Assembly (NCBI GenBank): GCA_949128115.1
Contig: OX421961.1
Span: forward strand, 125,677,050-125,741,049
Length of the DNA stretch: 64,000 bases
Reading direction: 5' to 3'
Source of the DNA: Anaspis maculata
Lineage: Eukaryota > Arthropoda > Insecta > Coleoptera > Scraptiidae
Made by a program: the position numbers and the translations under genes. Of the stretch, positions 54,660 to 64,000 are shown in pieces. Within the stretch, counting starts at the first letter, position 1. Each line of letters begins with the position of its first letter. Under the pieces are notes generated by a model, which worked only from the letters and a program-made list of their open reading frames with translations, searched no databases and was not told the origin of the DNA.

Positions 54660-55572
54660 CAGTCATATCATATCACACATACACCGGGAGATAGCGACAG
54701 ATTTTCGGACGTGATTTTAGGCAGTATGCCTTTCGGAGGGTATCATCAAATGCGTATTCCGATGATATTGAAGGATAAATCAAAGAGTCATCCCGGGTCC
54801 TTCATCGCAAAATGAGCGTTTTGATGTGATTTTACTCAGACTGCCATGCGTACTAAAATAAAATTCAACGAAAAAGCTACCTGCAAAATGATAGGCATAC
54901 CGGTTTTTTGTAAGTCCAACAGGTTGGCATAGCCAGGTGAATTTGCATTTAAAAAATTGATTTTTCCGCGATTCTGAACAGGCTGTCATTGTGAGTCATT
55001 AATCGTTATACTATGCAACGGCTAAAATAAAAAAGGCATACCGTTTGCGCATGTCCAAGACGGAAAAAGTGTGCAGAATATTTTCAATATAAAGTGTACT
55101 TGGACATGCGCGAGCGCCAGCGGTATGCCTTTTTTATTTTAGCCATTGCATAGTATAACGAGTCATTAACGTAGCGTATATTCGCACAAATTGTGCCAAT
55201 AGCGGATGCGGTTTAAAAGGCATTAATAACTCTCGATGGCAGCCTGTTCAGAATCGCGGAGAAATCAATTTTTTAAATGCAAATTCACCTGGCTATGCCA
55301 ACCTGTTGGACTCACGCAAACGGTATGCCTATCATTTTGCTGGTAGCTTTTTCGTTGAATTTTATTTTAGTACGCATGGCAGCCTGAGTAAAATCACATC
55401 AAAACGCTTATTTTTCGAAAAAATATCAACTAATTTTAATACATGAAGGACCCAGGATGACTCTTTGATTTATCCTTCAATATCATCGGAATACGCATTT
55501 TATGATACACCCTCCAAAAGGCATACTGCCTAAAATCATGTCCAAAAATCTGTCGCTATCTACCGGTCTAAT
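54660..55572. repeat. Foldback palindrome of about 0.9 kb with a nested hairpin
   Basis: The outer arms are GATAGCGACAGATTTT against AAAATCTGTCGCTATC, then AAATCAAAGAGTCATCC against GGATGACTCTTTGATTT. Around the middle, ATACTATGCAACGGC (about 55009) pairs with GCCATTGCATAGTAT (about 55142), and TACCGTTTGCGCATGTCCAAG is repeated inverted. The centre is near 55115. There is no coding content. Confidence 0.82.
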
Positions 55573-56185
55573 ATACAACTGGCTACGATAAGTGAGCTCG
55601 TACCAACAAAAATTGTCCATAGCTTACTCTAATGAAAAAAAGCTGATCATACAACTATAGTGAAGCTCGTTAAACCCATACCTGAACCTGATGCATATAC
55701 AGTATACACACGAATGGGACACCCCTGCCCTCTACCCGAACTACTGGCCCCGTATTATTTTTTTGCAGACTTTTCTGGTTGCAATTCGCAGCAAATGGGG
55801 AGTCTGAAAAAAAACTGCCGGACAGTAAAGTTTACGTCTGTCGCCGAAGTAAGGCCAAAAATGTAGAAGAACGATCACAATATGGTAAACCTACTTGACA
55901 CTAACACAGTTTGTCGAAATTGGATTGTTGGGAACGTAGGTATGCGATGTGAGGTTATCTTATTTTCGACAAACTGTCACTGTCATCAAATTGTGAACAT
56001 TTTCGGCTTTGCTTCTGCAAGAGACGTACATTTTGCTTTACGGTCGTTTTTCTCGATCTGACTCCACAGTTACTGCCAATCGCCACCAGAAAAGTCTGCA
56101 ATAAATAGTACGGGTCCAGCAGTTTGGGTTGGGGCCGGGTCGTGCTCGTGTATGCCATTCGTGTCTATTCGCATCATGTATGAGT
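55572..56185. other. Intergenic stretch with inverted GTCTG-type arms
   Basis: A segment around 55715-55860 (GGCCCCGTATTATTTTTTTGCAGACTTTTCTGG) recurs inverted at 55990-56130, so the two open frames there are copies of each other. The flank carries CATAGCTTACTCTAAT, also present in the tandem array at 62080-63330. No gene is supported. Confidence 0.6.
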
Positions 56186-58798
56186 CAATCACTCTTATTC
56201 TCTATGCCATTGAAAGCTTTCAATATTGAAAATTTTTCAATATTGAACAAATTTTCAATGAGACCTATTCTGTATGACCAGATTTTCAATACTGCATTTG
56301 ATTTATTGAAAACATTTTCAATCGTCAGGCCACGTCAGACGTAACCTAGGGAGCACCTTCTGCGGTCGGAATTGAGATGAAAGGGAACGTTAAATCCGTC
56401 AAAAAATGTACTACCTAATCATCTCAAGAAACCCAAATGGGACCCAGCCACGGAATTATTATATCGTGGCCAATAAAAACAAATCATGAACAACTTAAGG
56501 CTGGACATGGTGTAGTGTGGAGCAGAGGGAGTGTGGAGGTGTTGATCAGAATACACAGGAAGATAGAACGATAGGAGGAAACGTGAAAAACAGAATTGTA
56601 AACTCTCTGATTATGGATACAAATGTAAATTGCACTTTTATTAAAGGAAGATCGTCCAAAGTTTGGTAGTTGATTTAATGAATGGTTTCAAATGCTCTGT
56701 AAAGAATTCCGTATGCTCCCTCTTTCCTTCAGGCTGGCTTGTAGATGTTCTTGGCAGTCCTGAAAATAAAAAAATATGTAAAACGGAAAAGGTGGCAAAC
56801 TATCTCAATCATTGTACCTTCAGCTATCCTGTGACTTCATTTTTTCCAACGTTGGTCGTCGGAATGACGGCCCTGCTGCCTGGAAGACCTTGGGAAGACC
56901 CAACATCTTAGAGACCCAACACAGCTACAAGGGCACCTCCGACAGTATGTTTTTGCTCAACGTCAGACTCAGTTTTCTTCTAGATCTTGATTCTTGAGGT
57001 GCTCTTGCTTTTGCTTTTTTTCCACCACCGCTGTTGCCGTTATAGGGAGTGTTTAGGACCACCGTACGTAGGTATACTCTCGAATAAGTACATGGTGCAG
57101 ATACGTTTCCCGAATATGACGAGACATTTAAGACATTTTTCAACTTTTCCGACAGACACGTGACAGTTTGCTAAGGAACTGCCTTTCAATAACAGCTACA
57201 GATCTATTTGAAAACATCAGCTTCAAGATTGAAAGTTTTCAATAAACTGATGTTTTTAGCCAGAGTTGTAGCTGTTATTGAAAGTGCGTTCCCAAGCAAC
57301 AGTCACGTGCCTGACCAGTGCCGCCGAGAGGGTGGTTCAGAAGGTGATATATCATCGGGGCTCGGAGCCCCATGGGGGGGCCTTGAACGCGAGATTATTA
57401 TCTTTTTAGCTCAACTAACAAAAAAGTAGAAAAGTTGAAGAACCCAAAAACAAAATCTGTTTTTTTTACTGCCTGCGTGAAATAGAAGAATTCATTAAAA
57501 AAAAGTCAAAAATTCAAAGAAAATAAATTTCACTCAGGCAGAAAAAGAAATTCACAAACAAGCTCTACTGCTTTGGTGGATAGGACTCCGCATCCGTAAA
57601 ACCTAGAAAAGCTTTTGTTTAGAATTGAACAAGAAGCTCAATTTTTGTTTGTTTTTTTGTCGTTCTTCTTGCTTCAGTTGGTGGAAATACGTAAAACATA
57701 TTTGAGTATCATTATTATTATAAAACGAATCTCGCCTGCGGAGCCCTTGTGCTCGCTTTGCTCGCGGGCTCAAAGGATTTTTAAGAAAGGGGCCCGTATA
57801 AGTGAGATCCAACATCGGGGCCCGGCGAAGCTCTCGGCGGCCCTGTGCCTGACGGAAAAGTTGAAGGACGTCGTGTCCAGATCCAGAGTCTTGTCATATT
57901 CTGGAAAAAAGCCTGATGAGAGTGAGTGTATCTACGTACGGTAGTCCTTATAATGATGACAACAGAGGTGGTAAAAAGGAGCAAGGAACACTTAAAAGTG
58001 TCCGACAAAACTTAATCAACTGGCGTTGCAGCAAACGTACCTACTGAGGATGACTGCCATGCAGTGGCAGTAGCTGTAGCTCTTGTATCCTGTGTTGGGC
58101 ATTTAGGCTTCACGGAGCGAGACCACCATGCGGCATCAACCAACATTGGAAAAATCGATGAAAAATCACGACGAACTCGCAGAAAAGGAGGTGCGATAGT
58201 TGATTGGGATAGCTTGTTACCTTTCCCGCTTTGGGTAATTTTTTGTTTTCATCAGTACCGCAATAACCGGATGATTTCCAACTTCAAGCCCAGTTTGACG
58301 GAATAAGCGGAATTCTTTGCAGCAAGTGAAGAGCTCGTCAAATCACAGTCATATGCCTAACTATCAAATTTAGGATGAGCTATAAACTGTATCACTGACT
58401 GAATTTTAATAAAACTCTTTGCCGCAATTTTACCTTCATTTCACATCTCTACAGTCTAGTCTCAACTACTCAAAAAGTTCACGATGGCTTAATTTGAGAG
58501 CACGAGATGTCGAATCCTGTTGGATGATAACCAATTAGTTGAATTAAACGTTATTTTTCTTCCAACATCGACCACGGCAAGTGCTCCGTAGGACTTGCCT
58601 GACGATTGAAAATATTTTCAATAAATTGAATTCAATATTGAAAACTTTGTCATACAGAATAGGTCTCATTGAAAATTTGTTCAATATTGAAAATTTTTAA
58701 CCATTTTGTGTCATAGAGAATACGTCTGATTGAAAATCTTTCAAGATTCAATTTTCAATATTGAAAATTTTCAATGGCATAGAGAATAAGAGTGATTG
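56186..58798. mobile_element. TIR element of 2.6 kb with long inverted ends
   Basis: CAATCACTCTTATTCTCTAT at 56186 is perfectly inverted at 58779-58798. The arms continue for about 150 bp with TTCAATATTGAAAATT repeats and a second shared block (GAGACCTATTCTGTATGAC against GTCATACAGAATAGGTCTC). The interior holds a 170-bp hairpin (57150-57320) and several short frames, for example 58064-58306, with no recognised transposase motif. No clear target duplication was seen. Confidence 0.78.
57150..57320. repeat. Hairpin inside the 2.6-kb TIR element
   Basis: CACGTGACAGTTTGCT pairs with AGCAACAGTCACGTG, CTTTCAATAACAGCTAC with GTAGCTGTTATTGAAAG, and AAAACATCAG with CTGATGTTTT around a short loop near 57232. 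Confidence 0.75.
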
Positions 58799-58799
58799 G

Positions 58800-58945
58800 C
58801 TGCGTTCCTTTTATCGTCTGAACTGAGAATTCTCACTTCTATTGCTAGTTCTGTCTCTCTCCCTCGCATGCAATTCTCGCTTTTTCTCTCTCTAACTGAG
58901 GTGAGATTATCTGAGATTTCGTGTAAAAGGAATACAGCTATTGCA
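58800..58945. repeat. Hairpin repeat of about 145 bp, related to 10440-10560
   Basis: GCTGCGTTCCTTTTA and TAAAAGGAATACAGC are inverted ends. Inside, CTGAGAATTCTCAC faces GTGAGATTATCTGAG. A related but degenerate sequence (CTCTCTAACTGAGATGAGGTGA) occurs at 10440-10560, so it is a dispersed small family. Confidence 0.65.
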
Positions 58946-59028
58946 CCGGTTTAATGAACTTCACTGTAAGCTCCAAGTCAGGATTTGTTTGAAACGTTAG
59001 GTGGACCAAATCAAGGTGTGATATGAGC

Positions 59029-59163
59029 CGCTTTCTTTCGGCCAGGATCACGGGTCATGATCCGGAAATCCGCTCACGAGGTTGGTTGGCTGTGTCACGT
59101 GCAACCAATCCAATCAGCGGATTTCCGAATCATGATCCGTGATTCTAGCCGAAAGAAGGCAGC
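59029..59163. repeat. Hairpin MITE of about 135 bp
   Basis: GCCGCTTTCTTTCGGC at the left is inverted at the right (GCCGAAAGAAGGCAGC). The stem continues through ATCACGG..TCATGAT and GGAAATCCGCT. Its position about 200 bp upstream of the second ATPase exon means it could lie in that gene's promoter or 5' intron. Confidence 0.75.
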
Positions 59164-59377
59164 TATGGTAATTATTCCCTAAAAAGTGTTCCCGCAGGTG
59201 GTTCCTCTACAAGCGCTTACCATGCGTGAACTGCTTTTCGTTGCGGAACTGGTTTATATGGTTTCTTCCATATACCTGTTTCTTCCCACGAACTGTCATT
59301 TATTGTAAAACTTCTGTGTATCTGTCAACTCAAATTTCGAACACTCAAAAGTGACTAGTCAAAATTTCAGCAACGAA

Positions 59378-59594
59378 ATGCCTCTTAAAAATTCCGTTCG
59401 CGTTCGAAAGTCGAACAAATCCAATTCAGACAACAACGATAGCAAACATTCCACCGATTTTTCGAAAGTGGGGGGTCTCTCGAACCATTTAAAAATTTTG
59501 CGTGACCTGATCATCGTGCCCTTATTGCACAGCAATGTCTATAAGCACTTCAACATCAAAATGCCGAAAGGCGTGTTGTTTTATGGCCCGCCAG
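59378..59594 (+). CDS. ATAD2-like paralog exon 1
   Basis: It carries the candidate start codon 12 bp after the TTTCAG acceptor. The exon ends inside Walker A (FYGPPG, one base of the glycine codon) at donor GTAATG. The upstream GTG at 59351 is in frame but is not a plausible start. Confidence 0.82.
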
Positions 59595-60716
59595 GTAATG
59601 AGCCTTTCCAGTTTTCCGCAAGTGTCCTGTTAGCCAAAACTTGACCATATCCACAGGCACTGGAAAAACCCTGGTCGCCGGTGCGCTTGCAGCAGAAATG
59701 AACAAGGAAGGCTTCGGCAAGGTGAACTTTTTCCAAAGAAAAGGAGCCGACGTCCTGGACAAGTGGGTCGGCGAGTCGGAAAGGAAACTGCGAACGCTTT
59801 TCGAAAACGTACCAAGCTGTAGCCACGTTCAAGCTCTTTGATCCAAATCTAAATTTCAGGCGACCAAAAGCAGACCTTCCGTCATATTCTTTGACGAAAT
59901 CGACGGCCTGGCTCCGATCAGATCGCCGAAAAACGATCACGTCCATTGCAGCATCGTCACCACGCTGCTGGCCCTCATGGACGGCCTCGACAGTCAGCCG
60001 GGAGTCATTGTAATCGGCGCCACCAATAAAATCGAAGCCGTGGACCCGGCGTTGCGAAGACCCGGCAGATTCGACAAAGAACTGTTCTTCCCTTTACCCT
60101 GCACCGAAGCCAGAAAAGAAATTTTACAGGTTCCCTTTTCCGAATCGCTTTTTACGGTACTATTTACGTAGATTCTCCCTTGCTTTTTCAGGTGCACACT
60201 CAAAGTTGGCAGCACAAACCCTCGTCGAAATTCATGTCGCATCTTGCCGAAATCACGACGGGATTTTGCGGATCCGATCTGCAAGCGCTTTGCGCCGAAA
60301 CCGTGCTGTGTTCGATGAAAAGACACCACCCGGATATTCAGAAGCGCACGCCCGGTGGTGCTAACACGAAGATCAAAGCTGAAGGAATCAAAATTGAGGA
60401 ATGCGATTTCCTCGCCGCCAAGCAGCATCTGGCGCCTTCGTCGCAGAAAACGGGAGTCAACATTAGGAAGCTGTGCCCGGTCGTACGGTCGCTCCTGGAG
60501 AGGCAGTTGAATTTGATACTGGCCAGGTTGCGCATGATGTACCCGCACTTTTTTAAGCAGAACCATCCGTATACGACGGACGACGAGAAATATATCGGAC
60601 GGATGCTTTTGATCGGTTCGAACTCTCAGGGCGTCAGCACCCATCTGGTTCCGGCGATTTTGCATAACTTGGAACACATACCCGCTCAGTTACTGGACGT
60701 TACGTCCATCACAGAG
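59378..60716 (+). CDS. Second, divergent ATAD2-like AAA ATPase, 3' end beyond window
   Basis: Four exons join in phase: 59378-59594, 59657-59808, 59860-60129 and 60192-60716, giving 388 residues so far. It has a short Ser/Asn/Lys-rich N-terminus (MPLKNSVRVRKSNKSNSDNN) instead of the long acidic region. AAA1 has the entry motif FSKVGGLSNHLKILRDLI, Walker A GPPGTGKT (70-77, split by an intron), FFQRKGADVLDKWVGESERK, Walker B SVIFFDEIDGLAP (DE at 135-136), sensor GATN (176-179) and RRPGRFDKE. A degenerate AAA2 begins at LLIGSNSQGVSTHLVPAILH. Catalytic residues are intact. The donor GAG|GTAGAT at 60717 is open, and no next exon was found before 64000, so AAA2 and any bromodomain lie outside. The ATG at 59378 follows a strong acceptor (TTTCAG), so an upstream exon, possibly noncoding, is likely. 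It resembles the upstream ATAD2 gene more than other AAA families. Confidence 0.9.
59657..59808 (+). CDS. ATAD2-like paralog exon 2
   Basis: After CCACAG it completes Walker A as GTGKTLVAGALAAEMNKE, then FFQRKGADVLDKWVGESERK and LRTLFEN, with donor GTACCA. The intron between exons 1 and 2 is only 62 bp. Confidence 0.93.
59860..60129 (+). CDS. ATAD2-like paralog exon 3
   Basis: Ninety whole codons: ATKSRPSVIFFDEIDGLAPI, TTLLALMDGLDSQPGVIVIG and ATNKIEAVDPALRRPGRFDK, ending ARKEILQ. It holds Walker B, sensor 1 and the arginine-finger motif, all canonical. The flanking introns are 51 and 62 bp. Confidence 0.95.
60192..60716 (+). CDS. ATAD2-like paralog exon 4: AAA1 lid and start of AAA2
   Basis: After TTTCAG it reads VHTQSWQHKPSSKFMSHLAE, TGFCGSDLQALCAETVLCSM, and then, across the position where the first gene has an intron, HPYTTDDEKYIGRMLLIGSN and AILHNLEHIPAQLLDVTSI. 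AAA2 lacks a Walker A lysine, as in the first gene. Confidence 0.93.
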
Positions 60717-61260
60717 GTAGATCTGAATTATTGTCATGATTCTTTTTCTATCATCCACTAATTTTTCCGTTTTACATCATTAGCCCAGGTATTCTAGGCG
60801 CTGTTTCACTAGGAGCGTAAATAGATGACCAGCTAAAAATATGTGAAACCGACCCTAAATTATCTCCACTATAACATACCAAAACTTCAATAGAATTGTG
60901 AACTTCCCCGTTTTCCAGGGCTATTACGATTATTTTTCGTGCTTATCTACATACTTCTAATGAATTTCACGGCTTTTTTCATTAGAGTAAGCTATGGAAA
61001 AAATTATTGTGTTGGTACGGCTGGTATCATGCTTACTTGATACTAACGTCTTGATAGATAACAAGCGATCGAATACCCGATTGCTCAAGTTGGCGTACAG
61101 TGCTCACCTTTTTCCCGAACGGGCGAATCATGGACGCGTGTTTAGGGAAAAGTTGAGCATCGTACGCCAACTTGAACAATCGAGTATTTGATCGCTCTGT
61201 AGCTCTAGTTTATACTAAAACAGCAAGCATGAGAGAGATATATACCGAAAATTGACACAG

Positions 61261-61771
61261 ACTGCGTTTCTATCGCAGCTTTTGATCCGATCGAGTTTCA
61301 ATCGGATGCAAAGTGGCTTCATTTAAGCGCGTTTTTATCGTCGCACGTTCGATCCGCTCCACTCAATCCTATTTCACTACTTTAGAATTAGGTTAGAATT
61401 TATGAGAGCCAACAACATGGTTTAAAACGCGTCAAACTATGCCAAACCGAAAAAGATTTCATTATTGAATTTTCTTGGTGTATATTATTTACAATTACTG
61501 GAAGGCATCCCTTGATTTCGTGAAAATTTCGCTTTATTTACAAGTTGGTCACCTGTCACTTCGATCCGATCTCGTTTACATCGGGTAAAATACGAGCGGA
61601 TGCAAGCCTCGATCCGCTCGACTCAAGTCAAGCCGGCCAAAGCACCGGATCGACTTGAAATGCTCGATCCGATTGAAATCTCAATCCCGACAGTTTATAT
61701 CGCACTTTCAAGCGGATCGACCCGATAGGATAGAGTTTCGATCGGATCGAAAGCTGCGATAGAAACGCAGT
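61261..61771. mobile_element. TIR element of 511 bp
   Basis: ACTGCGTTTCTATCGCAGCT at the left is perfectly inverted at the right, and the arms continue through TTTGATCCGATCG against CGATCGGATCGAAA. The interior is rich in GATCCG/CGGATC motifs. It sits in sequence that resembles the ends of the tandem units (AAAACAGCAAGC before, CACTCACGCGCGTGTC after), so it interrupted one of them. Confidence 0.85.
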
Positions 61772-61898
61772 CATTGAACACTCACGCGCGTGTCTTATCT
61801 CGACTCTCTTGCAAACCAACTGACCAGTGTCACATTACTCACATTTTACATAGCACATGAGGCGCTTCAGTTTTGCCAGCAGGAGCTGCTCGGGGTAG

Positions 61899-61970
61899 AT
61901 CACTAGACAAAGAAAGTAGTTCAAGCTGGGCCGTGATTGGTGTATGTATCTACTCTCTCTATCTAGTGAT
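61899..61970. mobile_element. 72-bp hairpin MITE, copy 2
   Basis: It has the same ends (ATCACTAG/CTAGTGAT) and loop as 32320-32391 but in reverse orientation. Here the symmetry extends outward (GAGCTGCTCGGGGTAG against CTACCCGGAGCAGCTC), making a palindrome of about 130 bp at 61870-62000. Confidence 0.78.
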
Positions 61971-62009
61971 CTACCCGGAGCAGCTCCTGGCGCAAAACGA
62001 AAGCGGCTA

Positions 62010-63720
62010 TGGTACATGGTAGACATCTATCTACCAAGACGGTATTATCAAGTAAGCATCGTACCATTCGTACCAACACATTTTTTCCATAGCTTACTCT
62101 AATGACAAAAGCCGTGGAACTGATTATATGGTCACTGTGTTGGTTGGTACGATTACGAATGGTACCCATGCAAACTCGAGTGCAAACTTGATGTTACGTC
62201 TTGATAGATGTGCTTTGTATAATGTGACACTTGTCACCGTGACATCGCGACGACGTAATGTACGCTTCGTTTCTATTGGTTGGTGGCTCTTTGTTGATGC
62301 TGCTAGGTAGTGGTGGCCACTAAAGAAAATGGAATGAAAAATGCCCACTCTGCCCAGAGGCCTCATATTCTGATGCTGATCACTGAGTGGTTAGTACCAC
62401 CAACTCTAGCTTAAAGTGAAACAGCAAGGAAGTATGAAGTGAAAGGTACTTCAGGAAATGGACACAGTACACTCACGCGCGTGTCTTGTCCCGACTCTCG
62501 TGCAAACCAACTGACAATAATGATAAGGTGCGTTCAGTCAGCTTATTTAGCCGCAAGTTTTAATTTTAGTCTCAAGCGCAGCATCGCTTATTGGCTGATC
62601 TGAGGAGGCTGGTTCATGACAGCCAATGAGCATCGCTGTGCTTACGACTAAAACTAAAACTTGCGACTAAATAAGCTGACTGAACGCACCTTTGCATGAT
62701 ACATAACACATGGTAGACAACTAGCTACAAAACGTTAGCATCGTACCATTTCGTACCGACACATTTTTCCATAGCTTACTCTAATAGGAAAAAGCCGTGG
62801 AACTAATTATAAAGTCACTTGGTACGAATGGTACCATGCTAACTTGATGTTTAGTCTTGATATGTGTGGTATGTATAATGTGGCACTTGTCCCCGTGACA
62901 TCGCGACGTAATGTATCAGCAAGTGAAGATGTTCTAGATCACGTGACGAAAATCGTCCACTGATTGGTGGCTCTTTGTTGATACTATTGAGTAGTGGTGG
63001 CCGCTGAAGAAATCGGCGGCACTAAAGAAAATGGAATGCAATATGTCTACTGCCCAGAGGCCCCATCTTCTGATGCTGATCACTGAGTAGTGACTACTAC
63101 CAACTCTAGCTCATACTAAAACAGCAAGCAGGTATGAAGAAGAAGGTACTTACAGGAAATGGATATGACGCACTCACGGTGTGTCTCTTGTTTGGGCTCT
63201 TGTTTAAACCAACTGACAAATGTCACATTATACATAGCATATGGTAGACAACTAGCTACCAAGACGTTATCGTCAAGTGAGTATCCTGCCATTTTGTACT
63301 GACACATTTTTTCCATAGCTTATACTCTAGTAAAAAAGGCTTGGAACTAATTATATAGTCACTGTGTGGTTGGTACGGATGGTACCATGCTAACTTGACG
63401 TTACGTACGTTGATGTACGCACGTACGTTGATGTACGCGCAAGTGAAGATGTTCTAGATTACGTAACGAAAATCGTCTATACTGGTTGATGGCTCTTTCT
63501 TAATGCTGTTAGGTAGTGGTGGTCACTGAAGAATACGGCGGCACTAAAGAAAATGGAATGAAAAATGTCCAATGCCCAGAGGCCCCATTTTCTGATGCTG
63601 ATCACTACTTAGCGAGTACTACCAGCTCTAGTTTATACTAAAACAGCAAGCAGGTATGAGGAAGAAGGTACTTACAGGAAATGGGCACATTGCAGTCACG
63701 GCGTTGCAACTGACAGATGA
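62010..63720 (+). repeat. Tandem array of three units of about 540 bp
   Basis: The landmark CCATAGCTTA appears at 62087, 62769 and 63312. Each unit then has AAGCCGTGGAACT or AGGCTTGGAACT, GGTACGAATGGTACC or similar, GTGGCTCTTTGTTGAT, CAGAGGCC, TGATGCTGATCACT and AAACAGCAAG in the same order. Unit 1 is longer because of the hairpin insertion at 62525-62692. The period (682 then 543 bp) fits one unit plus that insertion. Confidence 0.8.
62525..62692. mobile_element. Hairpin MITE of 168 bp inserted in the tandem array
   Basis: AAGGTGCGTTCAGTCAGCTT at the left is the exact inverted copy of the right end. The stem continues through ATTTAG(C/T)CGCAAGTTTTA, with a loop region around GGCTGATCTGAGGAGGC. 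It is absent from the other units, so it postdates amplification of the array or was lost from them. Confidence 0.85.
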
Positions 63721-64000
63721 TTTGGATTTTTATTTTTCACCCCATGGTTGGTACTAAGCTAGGATAAAATTACCCTTACAAAATTTTCAGATGCAGCTAA
63801 CTTTTCTTTGAGGAATCTTAAATTCTCTTAAGAAACTTGGAATTGGGAATAGGCAATAGTTTGTCTAAAGTTATAAAATAGCAACATTTAATTTGAAAAT
63901 TCAAAAACTACCTGACGAATTAGAATCACATTCGGTAAAAGCAAATCAACGAAAAAATGAAGTTTTAGACAGCAGTCGAGGTTCACCAGCATTTCGCGAT

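Larger units (their letters stand above)
60717..64000 (+). other. Intron of the ATAD2-like paralog, unfinished at the window edge
   Basis: It contains a TIR element (61261-61771), a 72-bp hairpin MITE (61899-61970) inside a larger 130-bp palindrome, and a three-unit tandem array with a hairpin insertion (62010-63720). I saw no exon that continues AAA2. The last 280 bases are AT-rich and featureless. Confidence 0.7.

Noticed and set aside
59351..59377. In-frame GTG as the start of the second ATPase
   Set aside because: It is a non-ATG codon lying upstream of a good splice acceptor (TTTCAG before 59366). The ATG at 59378 is the better start, with a possible upstream exon.

Overview
The window looks like a piece of an insect nuclear genome, probably a beetle. 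That placement is inferred from protein flavour and gene architecture and was not tested. All convincing genes lie on the plus strand. Their coding exons are short and GC-richer, have GT-AG borders and keep phase, and they sit in AT-rich introns packed with repeats. No bacterial, organellar or viral genes were seen.

Layout. (1) 1-10762 holds no recognisable exon. It contains small hairpin elements and one element with terminal inverted repeats (TIRs), and is either the 5' intron or the upstream flank of the next gene. (2) 10763-19156 holds six exons of a kindlin/fermitin (unc-112-related) gene: the end of F0/F1, F2, the PH domain and F3 to the stop codon. Only the first coding exon is missing. 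A poly(A) signal follows at 19472. (3) 19500-20940 is intergenic repeat. (4) About 20950-52199 is a complete ATAD2-type gene (acidic N-terminus, AAA1, degenerate AAA2, bromodomain, basic tail) in 16 coding exons. The exon lengths sum to 4452 nt, which is 1483 codons plus a stop with no phase break. Four of its introns are 2.7-7.7 kb long and full of mobile elements. (5) 52200-59377 is intergenic, with palindromes and a 2.6-kb TIR element. (6) 59378-60716 holds the first four exons of a second, divergent ATAD2-like ATPase that runs off the right edge. (7) 60717-64000 is its intron, mostly a tandem repeat carrying nested hairpin insertions.

Mobile-element content. There are two solo LTRs of one family with perfect 4-bp target-site duplications (TSDs). 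Three copies of a Helentron/HINE-like element carry GTCY microsatellites and a 3' hairpin. There are many long foldback palindromes (0.45-1.6 kb), a foldback element built of 72-bp tandem repeats, several two-copy MITEs, a tRNA-derived SINE head, and a TIR element with a 6-bp TSD.

How the genes relate. Kindlin is a cytoplasmic integrin co-activator and ATAD2 is a nuclear acetyl-histone-binding AAA ATPase; nothing in the sequence links them functionally. The two ATAD2-like genes are tandem relatives about 7 kb apart that share no intron position where they can be compared. I did not find a clearly new biological system. The points most worth following are the ATAD2 tandem pair, the density of hairpin-forming sequence inside ATAD2 introns, and the HINE family with a compensatory change in its terminal hairpin.
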